64,000 nt of DNA from Rugalucina vietnamica. Lineage: Eukaryota > Mollusca > Bivalvia > Lucinida > Lucinidae. Below the pieces are notes generated by a model. That model ran no database searches. It worked only from the letters and a program-made list of their open reading frames with translations, and was not told the DNA's origin. Below, one piece after another: positions 55,419 to 64,000 of this stretch. The number at the start of each line of letters is the position of its first letter. The stretch's first letter is position 1. The stretch lies in assembly GCA_964017185.1 (NCBI GenBank), contig OZ024871.1, forward strand, positions 8,424,214-8,488,213, in the 5' to 3' direction. The translations under genes were made by a program, and so were the position numbers.

Positions 55419-55929
55419 ATATGAAATTTGAAATACATGTTTCATGTAAGACTCTGCCATACGACGTGAAAATGAATTTATGGTCACAAAGTATGATTAT
55501 GGCATTCACAATGTCATTGAAAATGGCGCCATGTACCTCTCTACAGAACAGTTTATTAATATCAAGTTGTCGCCAAATAACAGCGATGCCATATAAAATA
55601 TATTACATATTGATACCTGGGGGTAAACTGGTGGTAAACTGTCGACACATATTGTACCTTAAGCACTGAGGGTTGGGTAGGCTGATCTCAGTGGTAAGCT
55701 ATTTTTAAAGTCCCAACGTTTTATAGGTGGTCTTTGCCAGAAAAACTTTGAATGAATGTAGATACATGTGGTGAATGCCATACTCTGATGTGTAGCGCTG
55801 TTACGAAGTAGGCTATGCCTGATCAGAAACAAATCAGTAATGCCAAACCGAATCGTTAAGACTGTTAAGCATGTGGTTGATGTCAAACCGCTTTCTTGAC
55901 ATTGTACTACTACAAATGGTTTATTCCAG

Positions 55930-56007
55930 GCGGATAATTCTGTCAGTGAAGACTCGGCACATAGTGTAAACGAGTCTGTTCCAAACGCTGCAGTGACCGT
56001 AACTTAA
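55930..56007 (+). pseudogene. Conserved GPCR tail exon in unit B (25 codons), possibly an alternative terminal exon
   Basis: After an acceptor TTTATTCCAG it reads ADNSVSEDSAHSVNESVP..., identical in protein to the last 25 residues of the unit A receptor, then TAA. Six nucleotide differences are seen, all synonymous (including TGA to TAA). Relative to unit A exactly 354 bases (118 codons) are missing between GCCGAT at the exon start and GCGGAT at 41894, so the frame and acceptor are preserved. A TM6-TM7 exon no longer precedes it in unit B, so it is either a relic or is spliced from elsewhere, for instance from 41018, which is phase-compatible. Confidence 0.6.
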
Positions 56008-57310
56008 AATAAATTCATGCCAATGAAATCGTAGATATATTTGTGGTCATCGTAGGGAAACTTAGTTACCCACTTGTGCACGATAGAGTCATATAAACGA
56101 CTGTTTAGCATCGCTGCTATTTACAAATATACTATCAGAATTGCTCAGCTAACGACAAAAATATTATTTCTTGGCCAGACTCTGGTGTCATTAGTAGAAA
56201 ACGTGAGTACAATGAGCAGTACGGCATATTCGTTAGACGCCAAATTAGTAATAGTAATATTCACGCATTTTCATGTAATATTATAAAAATAACCTGGCTT
56301 TGTCTATGTCGGGCGTCATTCCTCAGGCTGATCAAAAGCCAAAGCATATTTGCTTTTCGAAAAACAAGCAAGCAAAATGTGAGCCCCGTATCCTGTTTTG
56401 TAAGGCAACCAGTGCAACCCGAGATGTGTCACCGCAAACACGCAGTATCCCATTTCGAATTACATGTATTATGTTTGCTAAATGGAATATCATCGAGTCC
56501 TAAAATATAAAATATAACCACTCCGGATGCCCCTAATATAACTGAAAGTTTACTAATCACTATTCATAGCTAGGCCTTACCGAAAAGCGGCTTTTGCGCT
56601 AAATGCGAAAACAAGGACGCAGATAAGTGTCTTTGTTTTGCTGCACGGATAGCAAAATCCCTCTTCTTGTTTCATCCAAAATTTCAAGCCTCCGGCAATC
56701 TTCTGTGGCCGCACAGGTCGGTTTGTGTCAAACCTGGTCGGAAACTCCGAAGATCAGTTTCCTGCGTCGCGGCTCACATATATGCCTCACCGAAACCTAC
56801 CTGCCAGGTGTGACGGTGTGACTAGGATCAGGCTGCCGTGGTAGCAAGACTAGAGGCCGGTGGCCCTTTATATTTGAACAGTCGCATGAGAAAAAAAAAC
56901 ACAACAATTTGGGTTTCCGATCATGTTCGATACAAACCGGCCTGAACAGTCACAGCCGCAGGAAATAGAAACTTGAAATTTCTGATTTAAGAAGAAGAGA
57001 AACTGTTATATCTCAGTAGCGAAAATAAAGGCGGTGATCACCTGTGCAGCTGGGCATATGCGTTGAAGGAGAAAATGTTTTCATTGTTTTAATCATGTTT
57101 CGTATCATTAATTTATATTTTATATTAGAAAATATATTGTTGATTCTGTGTTTTGATGGTTTACTCCTTGAAATGCATCCTATGACATCACTAAATAGCA
57201 ATAACGATGAGCAGGATCAGACAATGATACGCATTGCCATTTCAACGACATTTATAGTGGGTAACAACTGAAACAACAAGTAGACTTATTATCATAACAA
57301 ACTGTTTCTT
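56008..57310. other. Unit B downstream region, with two MITE-C remnants
   Basis: Collinear with 41972-43300 of unit A. It contains MITE-C remnants at about 56580-56776 and 56885-57060. No other gene. Confidence 0.6.
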
Positions 57311-58029
57311 ACGACAGCCCATTCCCTAAAATGTCGAAACAATTGGCCTAAAACAATAATGCAGGGAGAAAAGTAAAGGTAAGCAATGATCTTGAACTAG
57401 TGCAGTCAGAACCAAAGTCCCTCCCAAAAACCAAAGCGGGAACCAACCAAAATTACGAGTACATAGTCGTACTGAGGTGAAGTAAAGGAGTCAAGGTACC
57501 GAAATCGTATGTCGTAGCTCATTAACATCCGTAATAAAATTGACGAATACATAATATGTAGTCATACAGGCATGGACCCCCCTAAACAGAGGGTGTGGAT
57601 AGGTGTTCGCGAAGGGTGAGCATCACCTGCCCATTATAATGCACACGCCATATCCATATATACAAATATAACTTACGAAGCTTTTTCCCTAACGGTGTCG
57701 ACTCATTTACATTAATTTGACGTAAGTGGTTTATACTGGATAAATTACAAGCTAATTTTTCTATTGACTTGTAAATGGTTTGTCATTGAAGATGTTAGCA
57801 AAATCCCGTATCCAAGACAATCTTTCTGCACCGTGTGTCTAGTGCTTATCCCTCACCAAGGTCAGACAGACCGAACAATTATCATTGAGCTATATATCAC
57901 ATTAAATGTCGATTAAACAGTATTAAGAACTGTCTTATAGACGAAAGACTCAGCAATTTCTAGTTATTTATGAACATCTTGTTAATTTCCTGTTTTGACG
58001 GATCCTCAAAATGGTCTATAGAATACATC

Positions 58030-58250
58030 AGACGAGCCGCATTATTCAAAAACTTAAACAGATACTGCGCAGCTTATCAACGCGTCTGTTTGCGCTCCGC
58101 GGACAGTACAATACATCTTATTCACTCGAAGTTTAAAGCTTCCAGTCTCCTTCTGTGGCTGCACAGGCCGGCTTCTTTCAAACCTAGTACGAAACTCCGA
58201 CGACAGTGTAACGTGCATACTCTCAGGTTCTCTCACGATGCGAATCTGAT
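58030..58250. mobile_element. MITE-C remnant shared with unit A
   Basis: GACGAGCCGCATTATTCAAA...CTCACGATGCGAATCTG, counterpart of 45003-45215. Confidence 0.7.
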
Positions 58251-58311
58251 TTCAGTCACATACGTTATCCAAAATATTATATGCGCCAAATAAATGCTGA
58301 CAACGGCCTTT

Positions 58312-58490
58312 ATAGTTAAGTAAGGTAACTGAGTGGCCACCTATTGGGAAAATAGCTGCTCACTCGGCTTACGATATGTTTCATGGTATAAGTGCCTGAT
58401 TGTTAGTTTGGTTTTTCCCACCTCGGTTTTTGGAGTGGGAATCTTTTTCTGATTGCGCCTTTTCCTGATCTTTGCCTACTTGTACCTTTT
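58312..58490 (+). mobile_element. Penelope-like 3' terminus, first of two
   Basis: Starts in the last ~180 bases of the PLE (TAAGGTAACTGAGTGGCCAC) and ends TTTGCCTACTTGTACCTTTT. Unit A has the uninterrupted site ACGGCCTTTAATTTCC at about 45275. Confidence 0.85.
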
Positions 58491-58550
58491 TTTTAGTCGG
58501 TAACTTTGACTAGCCTAACATCTATTGTAGCATGCTGCTTGTCTTAGCTG
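58491..58550 (+). other. 60-base copy of array sequence between two Penelope ends
   Basis: It matches about 48382-48440 of unit B at roughly 52/59 positions and shares other words with unit A 33536-33592. It has been copied from some member of the array into this insertion. Confidence 0.75.
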
Positions 58551-58637
58551 TTTGGTTTTTTCCCACTTCGGTTTTTGGAGTGGGAATCTTTTTCTGATTG
58601 CGCCTTTTCCTGATCTTTGCCTACTTGTACCTTTTTA
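58551..58637 (+). mobile_element. Penelope-like 3' terminus, second of two
   Basis: TTTGGTTTTTTCCCACTTCG to TTTGCCTACTTGTACCTTTT, followed by the resumed unit sequence AATTTCCTACCAGTCGG. Confidence 0.85.
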
Positions 58638-59047
58638 ATTTCCTACCAGTCGGATTCGAATCTTGTTTAAAAATCTACGAGTACATATTGCCACGCCTTT
58701 AAAAAAATCTCGCATGCTTGTTAGGCTGTTTAGATCCATCGATAGGCGCATATGATACCTCATTAGACTACATGTATCGTACCGCTGAATCCATCGTACC
58801 CGGAAATTATGATCATGTCATCCGGTTTAATAAAAAAGTTGTACATGAAAACTCATGCTCTCAACTGGAATCTGGAACACTATATATTACCATTTGTTGA
58901 TGCATGATATTGCCCCAAATGTTTATAAATGGGCAATTGGTAATGGATTTGGTCCATTAAAATGGAACCCCCAATCAAGATGCCAGTATGGTAATAGTGA
59001 CAACACAAGACGCCATCCTCATGTTAAGAACATGAATGGCAAGATAA

Positions 59048-59298
59048 AAAGGTACAAGTAGGCAAAGATCAGGAAAAGGCGCAATCAGAAAAAGATCTCC
59101 ACTCCAAAAACCGAGGTGGGAAAAAACCAAACTAACAATCAGGTACTTATACCATGAAACAAATCGTAAGCCGAATGAGCAGCTATTTTCCCAATAGGTG
59201 GTCACTCAGTTACCTTAACTTAATTAAAAATATGAAAACATACATAAGGCGCCAACAGCACAAAAAGACATAAAACAAAAAGAACCACCACAGAACAT
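59048..59298 (-). mobile_element. Penelope-like 3' fragment with empty site in unit A
   Basis: A reverse-strand, 5'-truncated PLE flanked by ATAA on both sides (59044-59047 and 59299-59302). Unit A reads GGCAAGATAACTAGCTC at the same place, so both the insertion and its duplication are visible. An internal deletion near 59262 removed ~50 bases of the consensus. Confidence 0.9.
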
Positions 59299-59787
59299 AT
59301 AACTAGCTCTTTCCCAGCAATCTAGCCATCTCACTAGAATAAACTAAAACAACGATGTTAATTACAACAGAGAGGACGATACACTGTGCAAAAAGAGAAC
59401 ATAGCCTACTGTATATTAAATGAATGATAACATACATTCATCATTATAGAGACAATAGGTAAATCGAATAGACAGCTCTTTCCCAAAACGCTGTGACTCA
59501 GTTAGTAGAAATAAACCACGGTTACTTAAGGCATGCAACGATGCCAGCATTTCCAACAATGATACACTGAAAGAAGAAAACATATGCAGTTTAAAAGTCA
59601 TTATGTTTGAAACGATGTAAAGTTGCTTTTCTTTTTACTATACAACCTGTAAAAATGGAAAGAAAAACTGCAGACAAGTTGAAGAGATAACTATCCCTGA
59701 TTTCCTTGTTAGAAAAATCATCACTACATCTGGAATACTGCTATATTGCATGTTGTAGGCATCTGTTATGCACTTTCAACATACTAT

Positions 59788-60012
59788 GAGCCACTGCATG
59801 GAAAAACCAACAATCTGCATAGGCGAAAACAAAGGCGCAGATCAGCTTCGCAGTAACTGCGAAGCTGATCAGCGCCTATGTTTTCGCTACACGGATAGTA
59901 CAACTCTTCTACTTAAATCAAAAACTTCCAGCCTCTAAGCATTTTCTGTGACTGTACAGTCTGGTTTGTGTCAGATCTGCTCGGAAACCCAAATTGTTGG
60001 TTTTCTCATGCA
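59788..60012. mobile_element. MITE-C
   Basis: GAGCCACTGCATGGAAAAAC...CTCATGCAAAGGCT, with a perfect-looking central hairpin (GCAGATCAGCTTCGCAG). The CTGCATG end variant resembles the 33857 copy. Confidence 0.8.
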
Positions 60013-60077
60013 AAGGCTACTATATCTGATGTTTGAACACTCACCGTTTGTATGGTGCCAGGTATTGAAGCCAAATG

Positions 60078-60305
60078 AGCCGCGTCATGAGAAAACCACC
60101 AAGATGGTTTACGAACAAGACCGACACACAAACAGAGCTGTACAAGCACCGAAGCCGGGCACAGAAGATGGCTAGAAGCTGAAAAGGTTTTATTTGAATT
60201 AAGAAAGTAGAGGAATTGTACTATCAGTGTAGCTTACTGCGAAGCTGATCTGCGTCTTTGTTTTCGCATAAGCAAATTGTTGGGTTTTCTCATGACGCGG
60301 CTCAA
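60078..60305. mobile_element. MITE-C
   Basis: GAGCCGCGTCATGAGAAAAC...CTCATGACGCGGCTC, flanked by AAAT and AATT. Part of the centre is deleted. The unit A counterpart survives only as the right end (46190-46250). Confidence 0.8.
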
Positions 60306-60795
60306 TTTTTTATGGCTGTAGTCAAAGAACATACGTTGATGCAATTTTACAGATGTAATATTCTATCAAAAATGGTAAATTTTATATTGCCTGATAGGGC
60401 ATTAAGAATGTGTATCGTGGGTCTCTGAAAAAAATAAAACGTTTATCGTTTAGGTAAAGTGCCAAAGTCTGGTACCAACAAGCGGATGACAAGACCGCTT
60501 AACAGCACCTTGATGGTTCCATTTGATCAAAACAATATCCGATTGAATAAAAAAGATTACACATGGTTGGCAAGTGACGAGTGCATCCAAACCTGACCTT
60601 GACGTCACGGCGCGCGCCTTGACGTCACAGCGCGCACTTTGTCGCATGTACGAGGAGAAATCTAACATTAAGATCTGGAATATATTCGTTTATCGCGTAA
60701 ATAAAAGCCAAATTCCCGGGGCAAAATTATTTTTAATTTTGAGATATTTGAGAGTAGGATATATGCAAAGTCTTGGTTGTATTACCAAGAATACA

Positions 60796-62904
60796 CACCG
60801 TCTATCAACGTACACCGGATATAGCGATTGACCTATCGAGGAAATTAGGACGCGGTGCACTACGAGGTCAGTTTTTGTTCTATTATTTTTCATATAAAAT
60901 CAAAGTCGGCTTGTCAAATATGGAAAATACATCGTTGATACATTGATCTTTATCTGTGACTATGTGACACAGACAGGAAATGCGTGTATGTGTGATATTC
61001 AATAAAAAAATACCTGCCCAATCACTAATATTTTTCATGACAATTACCTGCCTAACTCCAATCTGCACTTTTAAGAGCTATAAGTTGTTAATTATGACCA
61101 AACTTCGCATCGGCAACTATTCCTTATTGCCCAACGTCCTTGAAAACGAAGTTTCACATTGCAACTGCTCCTGGCTTTGTGGATATTTATGAAAAACAAA
61201 ACTTGCCGGTGTACCGTCTATAGCAGTCTGTTGCTATGGTAGTGTACCGTTTATAGCTAAAGCAGTGTACGGACTATAGCTATGAAAATATGACTTTTTG
61301 GACGAAAAAAATACGTTTTTAGTTAAAATTATGTACGAATAATAATAAAACATTATTGTACATGCAATTATGGAATATTGCCACTGACCAGATCAGTATT
61401 TTCTGCATTGTCGTGGTCTGAAATCGGATGAAGAAAGACAGGTATAATAGCTTGAATGATTACACATGACGTTCGACGTGACATTCACTTTCCCGTTTAC
61501 ATATTGATAATCGAGAAACACCAAACAAAAATAGAGCATATGTCACGACAATAAGCACGAAAAGGAGTATAATAAAGCAGTTATTGCATCGTTTTACAGT
61601 TTGTTGTAATCCACTTTTAAAGCGAAACATACACGAACTTGTTTCATGAAATAATTGCTCAGCTATTTTAGATGTCCTTACTTAGAATATGTTCATATGT
61701 TTCTTTCTTTGTTTTTTTTCTTCCTTTCACTCTTTCTTTTTTAGTCTTTCTTTCTTTATAGTATTCGTTCGAAAGTGCACCAAATTTTTCGTTTTAGTAA
61801 TGCAAAAGTTAAGGAATTTCACTTCCTTTTTAAGAAGTGTTAGAGCTTATTCATTAAATAGAATATTGGTCAATTTTGAAATTGTCAACCCGGAGTTCGG
61901 TAGAGTACGACGATACATACCTCCGCCGCGGTGTTTCCTTGAACAAAACATATATCCAGGAATCACTGGCCCCGTCCCGACATGACAAAATTGGGATATG
62001 TATAGTTTGACTGGAACGTTAAAACCCATACCAAACTAAACCTGTGGAATTTTTGTTTCAAAAACTAACGTCGTCTTAGCCGTGTTCATATGCGACATTT
62101 GCACCCAGGTGTATTTTTGTACCTCGGGTGTAGTTTAGGACTCCGGAGCGAGAGGAATTAGTTCGATACATACGTCTTTGAGGACGACATTTTAAGCGCT
62201 ACATAGTACTGATTTACACGCAGCCGCTGAGCATATGAACGCAAATAGAAGAGAAAATGTAACGTAATTACATCTAATACTCCAAAAGTAGCAATTTTGT
62301 TATTAAGAAAGGATGGGGTTGGGGTCTGTGGTATGTCCGAATTGCAAAAACTTGTACTCCATCGTCAAAATTAACGTTTACAAGCACTAAACGGTTTCAT
62401 CCGAGATGATTTCATCTTGCTATAGACCGTACACTACGAAAAGGGCGTTTTACTATAGGTGGTACACCACTGCGCTATAGACGGTACACCAGATAACTTT
62501 GGAGAAGAGGAAATTATCGACAATTGCAATTTCAAAAGTAACTTTAGAGTATTTCTAGTGACTGTCCTCGATTTGCTAGTCATTCTATCAGGTATTCCAT
62601 AACATTGTAGATTGATATTTTACCGACACATTTGTTACATCATGTATTTTCGCGACTGACTAAAGAATGTAAACAGTGATTATGGACAGATTTTTGTTAT
62701 TCGTAGCTCTTGTAGATGTTTGCTAAACACCTGTTATTCTAATAACCATTCATTAATATCTAAGCGACTAGAGTGAAAATTACTTACAGAGTATTTTAAG
62801 GTATTTACACGAAAAAAAAAGAGAAATACTGACCTCGTAGTGCACCGCGTCCTAATTTCCTCGATAGGTCAATCGCTATATCCGGTGTACGTTGATAGAC
62901 GGTG
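60796..62904. mobile_element. 2.1-kb DNA transposon with 77-bp TIRs, 5-bp TSD and visible empty site
   Basis: The terminal inverted repeats 60796-60872 and 62828-62904 look identical over 77 bases, beginning CACCGTCTATCAACGTACAC. ATACA flanks both ends (60791-60795, 62905-62909). The unit A/B junction at 46802-46812 keeps the single ATACA. Inside, copies of GTGTACCGTCTATAGC-like words occur near 61209, 61240 and 61262, and inverted near 62421 and 62473. They may be transposase-binding sites. The longest frame (61689-61985, low-complexity Phe/Ser start) has no transposase features, so the element is non-autonomous. A CAC start with a 5-bp duplication is compatible with Transib/RAG-like elements but does not prove it. 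Confidence 0.85.
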
Positions 62905-64000
62905 ATACAAAAAGAAACATGAACACCGGTTTTTGGTCTTCGTGGTTTTCATGAGAGGCCCGTGGGGGCGCTCTCTGGTCCGCGGCGTACCGATGCGCGA
63001 ACAAAGGATTGTTAAACATACCCTAAACAGTGTGATCGACATTTTGAATTTGACCCCCCTTTTCACTGTGTTCTCTTTAAAATGTGACCATACCCTTTCC
63101 AGTGTAGTCAATTAAAACACTAGGAAGCACTATTTTTCCCTCAATTCATTCTTTATTAACCATCTTCATCCAGGATGCCTCTACCCAAACCAAAGGGATC
63201 ACAATAAACGAAACAGATTTTGTTGGGAAATTGAATCTGTCAATGACACTATGAATAATAAGCACAACTCGTTTAACCAAACTATAGATACAACTGCAGT
63301 TTACTATAGATACAACTGCAGTTTTGGGAAGACGAAGTCATTTCGGCCCCGCTGCCGTGTTAAGTTTGGTGCTCAGCACACCCCCGTATCACACAAACAT
63401 ACCATTTTTCATCAAAATCAGCATTTTTCCTACCCTAAACGATGCACAGCGCTGCGCACTGCCCTGCCTGAAAAAAGTACCCTTTCTCATCGTTTTTTTG
63501 TTCACGCATCGGTACACCGCTGACCAGGGAGTGCCCCCTCCCCCCGGGATGAGAGGTTTTCATGAGTCACTCTGTGCCTTCAATGTAACTTTAATAGCTT
63601 ATTTATACTGTGACTGACGTGGAAATACAAATCAATAATTATAAAAATTCATTTTAAGAGATTTGACTTAATAATGCATACGTCATAGATATTATCTATT
63701 ATGGCTTTCCACGTATAGGATTATGCATTTGTTGTCTTCTTAGCTCATTGCACCATTATTGAATACAGAGGCTGCATGCAAGCATTTGACTGACTGGCAT
63801 TAGCATGCACTTCATTAAGAATAAGAAAATAAAGAATCAATATCATGAAATAAATGAAAAAGGCCAAAAATTTCAGCATTATGCATAATGCATCATTTCC
63901 CAGTCCAACTTGTACTTATAAGTATGTGCAACATATAACAAAACAACTTAAATCCAATTGATACAGACGGGCACAAAACAATAAGCATATGCATGGTTTT
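62905..64000. repeat. Start of tandem unit C
   Basis: From 62905 the sequence matches the B start (ATACAAAAAGAAACATGAAC...GGTCTTCGTGGTTTTCATGA). It is interrupted at about 62953-63552 by an unrelated ~600-base block bounded by GGTTTTCATGAG on each side, then matches B 47187 onward and A 29180 onward to the window end. The block contains a 22-bp tandem duplication (ACTATAGATACAACTGCAGT twice, 63283-63326). No exon is reached. Confidence 0.75.

Larger units (their letters stand above)
46832..62930. repeat. Tandem unit B (about 16.1 kb)
   Basis: The second copy of the array unit, listed against unit A above. Relative to A it lacks the TRE, LINE-3, PLE-4/5 and the TM6-TM7 exon. It has gained a MITE-G at its start, a 1.3-kb block at 48558-49832, an inverted duplication, a ~0.9-kb block at 51810-52735, Penelope fragments and a 2.1-kb DNA transposon at its end. 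Confidence 0.8.

Noticed and set aside
61689-61985. 98-codon frame inside the 2.1-kb DNA transposon, considered as a transposase
   Set aside because: It starts with a low-complexity Phe/Ser run and has no DDE-like spacing or zinc-finger motif; too short for a transposase.
1-64000. tRNA, rRNA or other structured RNA genes
   Set aside because: I looked for tRNA-like arm patterns and conserved rRNA words and saw none; strong hairpins found all belong to MITE cores. A covariance-model scan would be decisive.

Overview
The window is animal nuclear DNA: AT-rich, with introns and splice signals, no operons, and dense transposon remnants. The best guess is a bivalve mollusc. That rests on general familiarity with the abundant repeat that begins AGCTCACCTGAGCC and with the Penelope-type reverse transcriptase seen here; no search was run.

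The only host gene I can defend is the 3' end of a rhodopsin-class neuropeptide-type GPCR on the + strand. One exon carries TM6-TM7 (40806-41018). A terminal exon carries helix 8 and a long cytoplasmic tail (41540-41971). Both junctions are phase 0 and have good splice sites. Exons for TM1-5 were not found and probably lie upstream.

These exons sit in a tandem array of roughly 16-18 kb units: unit A about 29118-46831, unit B about 46832-62930, and the start of unit C to the window end. A and B look about 85-90% alike by eye. In unit B the TM6-TM7 exon is replaced by Penelope debris, yet the last 25 codons of the receptor tail survive behind an acceptor (55930-56007). All six differences from unit A there are synonymous. 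This is the most interesting observation in the window.

Region by region. 1-9318 is a duplicated segment (1-735 and 7123-7727 plus 9268-9318) carrying Penelope copies, with a broken reverse-strand LINE between (1718-5060). 9384-10775 is an inverted Penelope copy. 11401-12639, 16442-18421 and 30952-32843 are three copies of a tandem-repeat element (TRE) whose ~450-bp monomers carry nuclear-receptor-like, YY1-like and E-box-like motifs. 19048-21295 is a + strand LINE with a TTAC tail. 21395-25445 is a 4-kb foldback element with 353-bp monomers bearing X-box and octamer motifs. 26743-28665 is a TA-flanked inverted-repeat element. 29118 onward is the tandem array, heavily invaded by MITEs, Penelope 3' ends and other transposons. 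It includes a 2.1-kb element with 77-bp terminal inverted repeats (60796-62904) whose empty site is still visible at the A/B junction.

Names used below: PLE = Penelope-like element, whose copies end near GCCTACTTGTACCTTTTT. MITE-G = palindromic MITE with ends CATTACGAAAACATG / CATGTTTTCCTGATG. MITE-C = MITE starting GAGCC with 4-bp target duplications. TRE = the tandem-repeat element. Comparing the units gives empty sites that define several element ends. All identities were judged by eye.
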